This document shows positions 17,740 to 25,051 of a stretch of DNA of 64,000 nucleotides, piece by piece (position 1 is the stretch's first letter; each line of letters starts with the position of its first letter). This DNA comes from JAWOLE01 sp963815655 (GTDB taxonomy: Bacteria > Acidobacteriota > Thermoanaerobaculia > UBA5066 > Gp7-AA6). Position numbers and translations under genes: made by a program. Location of the stretch: positions 3,782,001-3,846,000 of the forward strand of contig CAWFHK010000001.1 of NCBI GenBank assembly GCA_963815655.1. Reading direction: 5' to 3'. The notes beneath the pieces were generated by a model, which saw only the letters and a list, made by a program, of their open reading frames with translations, was not told where the DNA came from and did no database searches.

Positions 17740-17828
17740 GCGTTTGCACGGGGAAAGGCGAGCGGTCGAGGCCGCATCCGGCCGAGCCGCTCGCCGGTGC
17801 GCCGCAGGCGCATTTCCCGCGCAAACGC
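17740..17828. other. Large branched hairpin 2 downstream of ferredoxin (structured RNA candidate)
   Basis: Outer stem GCGTTTGC (17740-17747) pairs with GCAAACGC (17821-17828) and is extended inward by GGGAAA/TTTCCC. Inside are two further hairpins: GGCGAGCGG/CCGCTCGCC (17757-17765 with 17787-17795) and TGCGCC/GGCGCA (17798-17812). The predicted form is a three-way junction. It begins 11 bases after the ferredoxin stop on the minus strand and lacks a U-tract, so it is not a standard terminator. Confidence 0.55.
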
Positions 17829-17838
17829 GGAGCGACGT

Positions 17839-18090
17839 CTAGTTCGGGTGGAGCTGCTGGTAGCGGGCGAGCAGGATCTCCTGCGACTCGGTGTTGGCCG
17901 GATCGACCGTGATGCAGTCGCCGATCGGGCAGGCGTCTACGCACTGGGGCTTGTCGAACGCGCCGACGCACTCGGTGCAGCGCTCGTGCGCGACGAGGTA
18001 GATGTTGTCGCCCGCGGAGATCGCCTGGTTCGGGCAGGCCGGCTCGCAATTTCCGCAGTTGATGCACGTTTCGTTGATGACCATCGACAT
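17839..18090 (-). CDS. 2[4Fe-4S] ferredoxin
   Basis: An 83-residue ferredoxin. The first cluster motif is CINCGNCEPACP; the second is extended (CTECVGAFDKPQCVDACPIG plus DC), the longer loop seen in Alvin-type ferredoxins such as those of Allochromatium. It is cytoplasmic and low-potential. It is divergent from an Rrf2-family regulator, with a perfect palindrome (18144-18159) between them, and has an AGGGGGAAGCTCC-type region upstream of the start. It is a natural partner for the NfnAB-like enzyme. Confidence 0.93.
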   Translation of the reverse strand: MSMVINETCINCGNCEPACPNQAISAGDNIYLVAHERCTECVGAFDKPQCVDACPIGDCITVDPANTESQEILLARYQQLHPN

Positions 18091-18143
18091 AGGGGGAAGC
18101 TCCTTTCCGGACGCAAGACTGCCACGGCGCGTTTCCGATGGGA

Positions 18144-18159
18144 TGATGCAAAAGCATCA
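18144..18159. promoter_or_regulatory. Perfect palindromic operator candidate between ferredoxin and Rrf2 genes
   Basis: TGATGCAAAAGCATCA, a perfect dyad (TGATGC-N4-GCATCA) in the divergent promoter region, 53 bases from the ferredoxin start and 62 from the regulator start. Its position suggests that the regulator controls both itself and the ferredoxin. Confidence 0.65.
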
Positions 18160-18221
18160 AGTCCGGAGAGGCCCTTCGCTGCGGGCCGGCGCGATCGAGC
18201 CGGGCTCCGGCTCGTGCTAAC

Positions 18222-18746
18222 GTGTCGGCCGTGCCCCCGAGGCGCAAACGGCTCGGACCGCTGTATCCGGCGGAGCTGCTGCAGTCGCCGCTCTACTCGC
18301 GCACCTGCAAGGAGGCATTTCGCGTCATGGAACGGCTCGCCGCGGCGGCGCTGCGGCGTCCGGGCTCCGATCGGAAGTTCGATGCGCTCGCCTCCGAGAC
18401 CGGGCTGTCCGTCCCGGTGCTCGATCAGGTCCTCCACTTTCTCCTGCTGGCGGGGCTGGTGGAGAGGCGGCGGGGGTCTCCCGGTGGGATCCGCCTCGCC
18501 CGGGAAGCGTCGCGGATTTCCCTCCTCGAGGTCGTGCGCGCGATCGACGGCGCGGGCCTGTGGGGGCGCTGCATCCTCGGGCTCGAGGAGTGCTCCGACG
18601 CGATGCCCTGCCCGGCGCATCCCGCCTGGAAGGAAGCTCGCGCCATGCTCGAGCGGCACCTCGACGGGCAGACGATTGCCGACCTGACACAGGCCGTGGC
18701 GCGAAGACGCCTCGCTCGCGGCTCGACCGCCTCGCGCCGCCGCTGA
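18222..18746 (+). CDS. Rrf2-family transcriptional regulator with cysteine cluster
   Basis: A 174-residue protein with the Rrf2 winged-helix layout: helix-turn-helix region at about 50-80 (LASETGLSVPVLDQVLHFLL), a wing ending GGIRLAR, and the dimerisation helix ISLLEVVRAIDG. Three cysteines and a histidine follow (C117, C124, C130, H133 in CILGLEECSDAMPCPAH), the spacing by which IscR-like members bind a Fe-S cluster. An extra N-terminal 20 residues and a basic tail are unusual. The start is GTG 18222, with no strong ribosome-binding site. It is a candidate binder of the four TGATK-N6-MAYCA palindromes in the window; that is inference from position. Confidence 0.8.
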   Translation: MSAVPPRRKRLGPLYPAELLQSPLYSRTCKEAFRVMERLAAAALRRPGSDRKFDALASETGLSVPVLDQVLHFLLLAGLVERRRGSPGGIRLAREASRISLLEVVRAIDGAGLWGRCILGLEECSDAMPCPAHPAWKEARAMLERHLDGQTIADLTQAVARRRLARGSTASRRR

Positions 18747-18786
18747 AGATTGCCGCCGCGCCCGGCGACCCCAAGGCCCGGCGGGG

Positions 18787-18828
18787 AAAAAAAGGCGCCG
18801 GGTCTCTCTTGACGAGAGACCCGGCGCC
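18787..18828 (-). terminator. Rho-independent terminator of the 859-residue surface protein gene
   Basis: A perfect 15-bp stem (18794-18808 with 18814-18828) with a 5-base loop, followed on the minus strand by seven T residues (18787-18793). It lies 34 bases beyond the stop of the minus-strand gene. Confidence 0.9.
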
Positions 18829-18862
18829 GGATGACAACCGAGGGATTCTTACCGCTTCCCGA

Positions 18863-21442
18863 TCAGTTGCAGGTCCCGCCGCCGGCCCCGAAGGTGCACT
18901 TGTTGCCGTTGGCCTTGTTGCCGGTCTGGTCGGTGTTGCCCGGCCCGATGTTGAACTCGAGGGCGGTGTCGTTGGTGGCGTTGTTACTCTTGACCTTGTT
19001 CCCCGTGCCGAAGACGTTGTAGCCGTCCGCGGAATTGCTGTACAGCTTGTTGCTCGTGAGCTGATTGCTGTTGCCAGGGACCTTGATCCCGTTCTGGCCG
19101 TTTCCGTGGCCGTTGTCCGACGAGTTGCTGGAGATCGTGTTGCTCGCTCCGGTGACCAGGATCCCGTTCATCCCGTTCGAATTCGCGCTGTTGCTGTTGA
19201 CTGTGTTGCTCGAGCCCTGGACCAGGATGCCCTGACCTCCGTTGTTCCGGATGGTCGCGCCCGAGAGGTTGTTGCTATTGCCGATGAGCTGAACGCCGTC
19301 CCCCGCGTTGCTGGCGACGGTGCCCCCCTTGAGCTTGTTCGACGTGCCCTCGACGCGCATGCCGACCCCGTTGGCGGCGCTGCCGCCGAGCGAGTTCCAG
19401 CTCACGCTGTTTCCGTTGCCGGAAACCAGGACTCCGTACTGGCTCGCGCCGTCGGCTCGGATGGACTTCAAGGTGTGGCTGCCCGTCACGAGCTGCCAGC
19501 CGACGGTGCCGCCCATCGAGTCGGGACCCACGATCGTCAGCTTGCCCGTGCTCGTGATGTTCCACACGGGCAAGGCGTTGTTGGCCGCAGTCATGCGCGC
19601 GACCGTGCACTGCGTGATCTTCAGGGTCTTGGCGCCGCCCAGGGTCGCGTTCTCGGTGGTGTTGCTGAAGATGCCGATGACCTCGCCCGCGTTGGGAGCC
19701 GCCGCGTTGTAGGCGTCCTGCACCGAATGGAAATTGGTTCCGCCCGCCGGCTGCGCGAGGTCGACGGTCAGCGTCAGGTGCGCGGTCGGGTCCTCGGTGC
19801 AGACCCGCGCCGTCGGCGTCACTGTCACCGTCGGAGTTCTTGTCGGCGTATTGGTGGGTGTATTCGTCGGCGTGTTCGTTGGCGTGTTCGTCGGTGTGTT
19901 CGTTGGCGTGTTCGTCGGCGTGTTGGTCGGCGTGTTCGTCGGCGTGTTGGTCGGAGTATTCGTCGGCGTGTTCGTCGGAGTATTCGTCGGCGTGTTCGTC
20001 GGAGTATTCGTCGGCGTGTTGGTCGGCGTGTTCGTCGGCGTGTTCGTCGGCGTGTTCGTCGGCGTGTTCGTCGGCGTGTTGGTCGGCGTGTTGGTCGGCG
20101 TCGGCGTGCAGGCGGCGATCAGGACCTGGTTGGTGGTGCTGGCCGACACCGGGAGCGGGATCCCGCCGCCGTTCTCATCGAAGCCGGTGGCGGAAACCTG
20201 ATCGGTGTAGAAGAAGGCGGTCGAGGTGCAGGCAGGCGCGGTCTCGCACACGGCGCCCGCGCAGGTATCCGTCGCGGAGCCCTTGGGCCCGAGCACGGTC
20301 ACGGGGATGCCTCCCTGGCTGCAGGGAACGCAAGCCGGAACGGGAGTCCCGCCCGGAAATCCTTCCTGGTTCGTGACGGCGAGGGTGTTGACGCTGTTGT
20401 CCGGGTCCTGGTTCTGGACCGTGAACTGGCACTGGAACATGGTGCCGGGAGGCACCGGGGCCGGCCCCGGACACGTCTTCGTGATCGCCAGACCGGTCGT
20501 GACCCGGGGCCCGATGCCGGGGTTGACCCCGTAGACCAACACAAAGGTCGTCCGGGAGGTCTCCCGGGGCTGATTGGACATGCCCGCCGTGCAGGGCGTC
20601 ACGGCGCTGACCGCCCCGAATGAGCCCGTGAAATTCGACTCCCCGTCCCCGCTCCCGCCGCCGGTCAGGAACATTTCCATGTTCGCCGGCTTGCCGGCCT
20701 GAGCCTGAGTCTTCACCGATCGCGGTCCCGCCTGCTCGTCCACCGCCTTGACGGCCAGCGAGTTGTAGTCCGGGCCGAAGCTGCTGTAAACCGCGGCCGC
20801 CCACTGCCACTTCGCCGTCACGCCCGGCGTATCCGTCGAGAACGCCGCCGACCAGGTCATCCCGCTCACCCCTCCCGGCAGTCCCCCGGCCGGAACAGGA
20901 AAGGCCAGTCCCGTCAGAAACGCTCTGCTCGCCAGACTGCTCGGGACCGTCGTGACCCACTGATTGCTCGACTCGTCGAAGTTGGTCGAGGCCGCCTTCG
21001 CCGCCGGGTCGAACGTGATCGTCGCCGCCGGCACGGTCAGGTTGTATCGGGCCCCCTTGGCCGTAAAGTTGATCGTCGAATCCGTCAGGTAAATCCGCGC
21101 CGGGCTCGCGCCCAAACCGTCCACGTGGATCGCGCTGTTGAACCAGATCACGCTGCCCTCGCCGATCGACGTCTGGTTGAAGCTCGATTCATTCGAGCTC
21201 ATCGCCGTGCACGGTCTCTCCGTCAGATCGGCGGAGGACGCCAGATACGCGGAGGACGCCGTGGCGCCCGAAGAAGCCCCACGCACGGCAGCCCGCGAGG
21301 AGGAGGAGGAGGCCGCTCCGCCCGACACGGCGGTCAATGCCTTCACGATCCCGGGCAAGCGAAGCCCGACGCCCTGCACCAGAAACGCGACACAGACAAC
21401 GCCGATAACCACAGAGAGCAGATTCCTAGTTGGTCGCCTCAT
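18863..21442 (-). CDS. Secreted TPTN-linker surface protein with parallel beta-helix C-terminus (copy 1)
   Basis: An 859-residue exported protein in four parts. Residues 1-55 hold a signal/membrane segment starting MRRPTRNLLSVVIGVVCVAF. About 60-330 is a domain of unknown type. About 330-455 is a cysteine-containing DUF11-like beta domain (ITKTCPGPAPVPPGTMFQCQ). A linker of over 20 TPTN repeats follows. About 570-859 is a right-handed beta-helix of short turns rich in NxxxN (GNGNSVSWNSL, GSSNTVNSNS, GASNTISSNS), as in NosD/pectate-lyase-like proteins. The first 450 residues are almost identical to the gene at 30148, while the C-termini are unrelated. An AAGGAGGGG site precedes the ATG. It is probably an adhesin or a cell-surface glycan-binding protein. 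Confidence 0.85.
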   Translation of the reverse strand: MRRPTRNLLSVVIGVVCVAFLVQGVGLRLPGIVKALTAVSGGAASSSSSRAAVRGASSGATASSAYLASSADLTERPCTAMSSNESSFNQTSIGEGSVIWFNSAIHVDGLGASPARIYLTDSTINFTAKGARYNLTVPAATITFDPAAKAASTNFDESSNQWVTTVPSSLASRAFLTGLAFPVPAGGLPGGVSGMTWSAAFSTDTPGVTAKWQWAAAVYSSFGPDYNSLAVKAVDEQAGPRSVKTQAQAGKPANMEMFLTGGGSGDGESNFTGSFGAVSAVTPCTAGMSNQPRETSRTTFVLVYGVNPGIGPRVTTGLAITKTCPGPAPVPPGTMFQCQFTVQNQDPDNSVNTLAVTNQEGFPGGTPVPACVPCSQGGIPVTVLGPKGSATDTCAGAVCETAPACTSTAFFYTDQVSATGFDENGGGIPLPVSASTTNQVLIAACTPTPTNTPTNTPTNTPTNTPTNTPTNTPTNTPTNTPTNTPTNTPTNTPTNTPTNTPTNTPTNTPTNTPTNTPTNTPTNTPTNTPTNTPTRTPTVTVTPTARVCTEDPTAHLTLTVDLAQPAGGTNFHSVQDAYNAAAPNAGEVIGIFSNTTENATLGGAKTLKITQCTVARMTAANNALPVWNITSTGKLTIVGPDSMGGTVGWQLVTGSHTLKSIRADGASQYGVLVSGNGNSVSWNSLGGSAANGVGMRVEGTSNKLKGGTVASNAGDGVQLIGNSNNLSGATIRNNGGQGILVQGSSNTVNSNSANSNGMNGILVTGASNTISSNSSDNGHGNGQNGIKVPGNSNQLTSNKLYSNSADGYNVFGTGNKVKSNNATNDTALEFNIGPGNTDQTGNKANGNKCTFGAGGGTCN
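19838..20104. repeat. 12-bp coding tandem repeat (TPTN linker, copy 1)
   Basis: About 22 tandem 12-bp units (plus-strand form near GGCGTGTTCGTC) encode the Thr-Pro-Thr-Asn linker on the minus strand. Third-position variants (GTATTC, GTGTTG) show the array has diverged while the peptide was conserved. Confidence 0.9.
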
Positions 21443-21662
21443 CTCACCCCTCCTTGTTCCTCACGCTCCGCCATTTCCATAATCCAATCGACCTTGCCGC
21501 CGTTGCTCATGATAGACGCGGCGAACGTCAACGGACGCACACTCGGTTGACAGCCCGCTTCCGAGACGGACATACACTTCCGCTTGAGGAAGCTCGCGCG
21601 CTCTGTCTCATAACCGGCACGTTGAAAACGAGACTCCATACCCAATCGCGATCCTTGTCCAT

Positions 21663-21676
21663 TGGACTTTTGTCCA
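21663..21676. promoter_or_regulatory. Palindrome upstream of surface protein copy 1
   Basis: TGGACTTTTGTCCA, a perfect 5-bp dyad around TTTT, 220 bases upstream of the ATG at 21442. The same core lies 216 bases upstream of copy 2 at 32704. The sequence between palindrome and start is not otherwise conserved between the two copies. Confidence 0.45.
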
Positions 21677-21912
21677 GTACCGGGACGCGGAGCAACGAGG
21701 ACCAGGAGGTTTCCGGCTTTCCCGGTTCCTCACGGTCACCTGGTGAAAATGGTGTAACACTCTGCGGAAAAACGGCCTTGCGGCTCGAAACGGTCGCCGC
21801 GGCCGGGGACGTCTCGTCTCCGAGTGAGACTCAAGAGCCGGGCACGCGGCCGCGCCTGCCCCGGGGATCGGAGGGGCGGCCGTTTAGCCATGAGGCATCC
21901 GGACGAGACGTC

Positions 21913-22317
21913 TTAAAACGGCGATTGGCCGGTGTTCCGCAAGCCGAGCCCGCCTGATCGCGTCGTTCCGCTACTTCCCGAAGCCGTTAGCCGGAAGAGC
22001 TTCGCGTTGACGGTGGCGGTCCCGTCCAGGCGCACGGTCGCGTGCTTCTCGACCTCGCTGTAGGAGTCGCGCGTGAACGTGACCTTGTAGGTTCCCGGGG
22101 AGAGAAGCGCGCAGTGGAACTGGCCGTTCCTGCCGGTCTTGAAGACCCGGGTGGAGGAGGAAGCGGAGCTGATCTCCACCCGCACTCCCTCGAGCGCCTT
22201 GTTGTCGTCGTCCACGACGGTTCCGCGAATCTGTCCGGATGTCTGGGCGCCGAGCGCGAGGACGACAAGCAGAGACGCCGCCGCCGCGCACGCGGCTCGA
22301 ATCGGATTGGTCCTCAT
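21913..22317 (-). CDS. Secreted carboxypeptidase-regulatory-like domain protein
   Basis: A 134-residue exported protein. A signal peptide (RAACAAAASLLVVLALGAQT) precedes one carboxypeptidase-regulatory-like beta-sandwich: GTVVDDDNKALEGVRVEI, then GQFHCALLSPGTYKVTFTRD, ending in ATVRLDGTATVNAKL. Single-domain proteins of this kind resemble the N-terminal part of TonB-dependent receptors or are stand-alone binding modules. The ATG at 22317 has an AAAGGAAAG ribosome-binding site. No partner gene is adjacent. Confidence 0.8.
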   Translation of the reverse strand: MRTNPIRAACAAAASLLVVLALGAQTSGQIRGTVVDDDNKALEGVRVEISSASSSTRVFKTGRNGQFHCALLSPGTYKVTFTRDSYSEVEKHATVRLDGTATVNAKLFRLTASGSSGTTRSGGLGLRNTGQSPF

Positions 22318-22440
22318 GGGTCTTTCCTTTGTGAAGCCGGGCATCCTACGGTTTCCGGAGCGGAAAAGGAACAAGAGACTATATCCGGATCGCCTCCCCG
22401 CGCGAAATAATGCAGTTACCTTAGTCCCGGAGCGACACCA

Positions 22441-23424
22441 ATGAAGATGGACCTGCACACGCACTACTATCCGCCGCGGTATTTCGAGACACTCCGGGAT
22501 ACGCCGTCGGAATTCTCCTTCGGCACGGACCCGACCGGCCGGACGATCATCCGCTATCGCGGCGCGCGGTTCTTCGGCGTCACGGCCCCGATGACGGACC
22601 CGGACCGCAGGCTCGAAGACATGAACCGCGTCGGGATCGACGTGGAGGTCCTCTCCCTCTCGACCCCCAACGTGTTCTTCGCCGGCGCCGAGGGACAGCC
22701 GGAGATCGCGCGGATGGTCAACGACGCCTACGCGGAGCTTGCCGCGCGCCACCCGAAGCGCTTCCGGGGCTTCGCCTCGATCCCGATGGACGCTCCCGAC
22801 GCGGCGCTCGCGGAGCTGCACCGCGCGATCGGAGAACTGAAGCTCCAGGGCGTCATCCTCCTCTCCAACATCCGGGGGCGGGCCCTGACGGACCCGGTCT
22901 ACCGGCCGTTCTTCAAGGAGGCGGACCGGATGCGTCTCTGCATCTTCCTCCATCCGATGCTGCCGGCCCACTCGGAGCCGTTCAACGAGTATGTCCTCGG
23001 ACCGCTCGTCGGGTTCCCCTTCGACACGACTCTCGCCGTGGCCCGGATGTGCTTCGACGGCATGTTCCGCGATCTCCCCAACATCCGCTGGATCATCGGG
23101 CATCTGGGCGGGGCGGTCCCGTATCTCATGGAGAGGCTGGACAACGGATTCCGCGACTTCGCCGAGTGCCGCGCGAAGATCGACGAGCTGCCGAGCGTCT
23201 ATCTGAAGCGCCTGACCTACGACACCGTCACGTTCAGCCCGCACACGCTCGGCATGGTCCGGGACCTCGTCGGCACGGACCACATGGTCATGGGAAGCGA
23301 CTACCCGCACATGCTGGGCTCCATCGACCGCGCCGTCTCCTCCATCGAGTCCCTAAACATTCCCGCCGTCGAGAAGGAGCGCATCTTCAGCGGCACGGCC
23401 CTCTCGATCCTGAACAACGTGTGA
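22441..23424 (+). CDS. Amidohydrolase-2 family metal-dependent hydrolase (ACMSD-like)
   Basis: A 327-residue cytoplasmic TIM-barrel enzyme. The metal-binding HxH is in MDLHTHYYPP at the N-terminus. Further ligands are the His in CIFLHPM (about residue 165), the His in GHLGGAVPYL and the Asp in MGSDYPH near residue 285. The closest known group is 2-amino-3-carboxymuconate-6-semialdehyde decarboxylase and gamma-resorcylate-type decarboxylases, which do non-hydrolytic decarboxylation with Zn. Its stop overlaps the start of the APC permease (GTGA), so it heads a four-gene operon with a permease and a PLP decarboxylase. Substrate is not known; an aromatic or kynurenine-related acid is a guess from the family. 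Confidence 0.85.
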   Translation: MKMDLHTHYYPPRYFETLRDTPSEFSFGTDPTGRTIIRYRGARFFGVTAPMTDPDRRLEDMNRVGIDVEVLSLSTPNVFFAGAEGQPEIARMVNDAYAELAARHPKRFRGFASIPMDAPDAALAELHRAIGELKLQGVILLSNIRGRALTDPVYRPFFKEADRMRLCIFLHPMLPAHSEPFNEYVLGPLVGFPFDTTLAVARMCFDGMFRDLPNIRWIIGHLGGAVPYLMERLDNGFRDFAECRAKIDELPSVYLKRLTYDTVTFSPHTLGMVRDLVGTDHMVMGSDYPHMLGSIDRAVSSIESLNIPAVEKERIFSGTALSILNNV

Positions 23425-24731
23425 GCCGGGAGAACGACGCTCCGCGGCTGTTGCGCGCCGTGGGGCTCGCCGGGCTGATCGCCATCGCGGTCAACGGCGT
23501 CGTCGGCTCGGGGATCTTCATTCTGCCGGCGACGGTGGCGGCGCTGGCCGGGGCGGCGAGCCCGGCGGCGTACCTGCTCGCGGCGTGCCTGATGGCGCTC
23601 GTCGTCCTTTGCTTCGCCGAGGCGGGGAGCCTCTTCGAGGAGAGCGGCGGTCCCTACGTCTATGCCCGCGCGGCCTTCGGTCCCTTCTTCGGATTCCAGG
23701 TCGGCTGGATGTTTTTCCTCTCGCGCCTGGCGGCCTCCGCCGCCATCGCGAACGCCTTCGCGGCCTACCTCGGCTACTTCTGGCCCACGCCGGCCGCGGG
23801 ACCCGGCCGCGCCGCCTCCCTGACCCTCGCGATCGGTCTGCTGACCGTCTTGAATCTCGCGGGCGTGCGCTCGGGCGCGCGGACGGTCAATGTCCTGACC
23901 GTCGCGAAAATGCTCCCGCTTCTCCTCTTCGTCTCGGCGGGACTCTTCGCAGCCGACCCGGCCCGGTACCGGCTCCTCGGCCTGCCGCCCGTGTCGTCGC
24001 TCAAACAGGTGAGCCTCCTGCTCGTCTTCGCCTTCGGCGGCTTCGAGAACGCGAACGTCCCCGCCGAGGAGGTCGAGGACCCGAAGCGCCATCTGCCGAT
24101 CGCGCTGCTCGCGGCGATCGGCCTGACCACCGTGCTCTACGTCCTCATCCAGATCGTGGCGCTCGGGACTCTTCCCGGCCTCGCCTCCGACCCGACCCCT
24201 CTCGCTTCGGCCGCGGCCATGTTTTTGGGTCCCATCGGCGCCGGCGTCATCGCCCTCGGGGCGGTCCTTTCGACGCTCGGCAGCGAGAGCGCCCTGATCC
24301 TCGTCGGCCCGAGGATCCTCTATGCGTTCGCGCGGGCGGGGCAGCTGCCGCGCGCTCTCGCCCGCGTCCATCCGCGCTACCGGACGCCGTACCTGTCGGT
24401 TCTCGCCTTCGCCGTTCTGGCGTGGGCCGTCTCGCTCGCGGGGACGTTCGGGGAGCTCGCCGCCGTCAGCGCGATCGCCCGGCTGGTCTTCTCCGCCGCG
24501 ACGTGCGTCTCGATCCCGATCCTGAGACGGAAGATGCCTCGGGCCCGGTTCCGCGTGCCCGGCGGCCCTGTCGTCCCGCTTCTGGCCGCGCTCCTCTCCC
24601 TGTGGCTTCTCACGGGCCTTCGCCGCGACCAGGCGGCCGCAGGAGCGGCCGCGATCCTCGCGGGGCTCGCCGTCTACCTCCTCTTGGGCCGGCGCGCCCC
24701 TCGACCCGTCGAGGAGCGACCGGGGGAGTAG
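23421..24731 (+). CDS. APC-family amino-acid permease
   Basis: A 436-residue membrane transporter starting at GTG 23421. The family signature is present in helix 1 (IAVNGVVGSGIFILPATVAA) and the conserved FAFGGFENANVPAEEVEDPK segment is at helix 6. About 12 hydrophobic segments are visible. It lies between an amidohydrolase-2 gene and a PLP-dependent decarboxylase, so it probably imports the amino acid handled by those enzymes or exchanges it for the product, as GadC does for glutamate. The actual substrate is not deducible. Confidence 0.88.
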   Translation: MSRENDAPRLLRAVGLAGLIAIAVNGVVGSGIFILPATVAALAGAASPAAYLLAACLMALVVLCFAEAGSLFEESGGPYVYARAAFGPFFGFQVGWMFFLSRLAASAAIANAFAAYLGYFWPTPAAGPGRAASLTLAIGLLTVLNLAGVRSGARTVNVLTVAKMLPLLLFVSAGLFAADPARYRLLGLPPVSSLKQVSLLLVFAFGGFENANVPAEEVEDPKRHLPIALLAAIGLTTVLYVLIQIVALGTLPGLASDPTPLASAAAMFLGPIGAGVIALGAVLSTLGSESALILVGPRILYAFARAGQLPRALARVHPRYRTPYLSVLAFAVLAWAVSLAGTFGELAAVSAIARLVFSAATCVSIPILRRKMPRARFRVPGGPVVPLLAALLSLWLLTGLRRDQAAAGAAAILAGLAVYLLLGRRAPRPVEERPGE

Positions 24732-24757
24732 ACTGCCGCGAAACTGAAGGAGAGAAC

Positions 24758-25051
24758 ATGACGATCAAACGGCTCGACCCGATGTCCTTTGCGAAGATCT
24801 CGGCCGCCCTCTACGCGATCATGGGTCTGCTCATCGGCGCAATCATCGCACTGGTTTCGATGGTGGGGTCGGGCTTCGCCGGGTCCGGCATGCCGACCGG
24901 AGGCCTGTTCGGCGTCATGTTCGGCGTGGGCGCCATCGTCATCCTGCCGATCTGCTACGGATTGGTCGGCTTCATCGGGACGCTCATCGCCGCGTCGATC
25001 TACAACGGGCTCGCGAAGCTCGTTGGCGGAGTCGTCCTCTTCACGGAATGA
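24758..25051 (+). CDS. Small integral membrane protein of unknown function
   Basis: A 97-residue protein that I cannot name. An AAGGAG site precedes the ATG by about six bases. It opens MTIKRLDPMSFAKISAALYA and has two strong hydrophobic stretches (about 14-38 and 50-82), rich in Gly and Met. Similar small proteins are widespread in Acidobacteria. Its stop overlaps the start of the PLP decarboxylase (ATGA), so it belongs to the same operon and may be an accessory of the permease. Confidence 0.7.
   Translation: MTIKRLDPMSFAKISAALYAIMGLLIGAIIALVSMVGSGFAGSGMPTGGLFGVMFGVGAIVILPICYGLVGFIGTLIAASIYNGLAKLVGGVVLFTE

Noticed and set aside
17740..17828. Rho-independent terminator of the ferredoxin gene
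   Set aside because: The fold is branched and no T-tract follows on the minus strand; termination may still occur there but the shape is not typical.
3837..18159. The four palindromes as FNR/CRP sites
   Set aside because: The half-sites are TGAT...ATCA but separated by 8 bases rather than the 4-6 of FNR or CRP, and no such regulator is present in the window.
19838..20104. CRISPR array
   Set aside because: The 12-bp units are contiguous without spacers, in frame with a Thr-Pro-Thr-Asn linker of a secreted protein. The same holds at 30826 and 34190.
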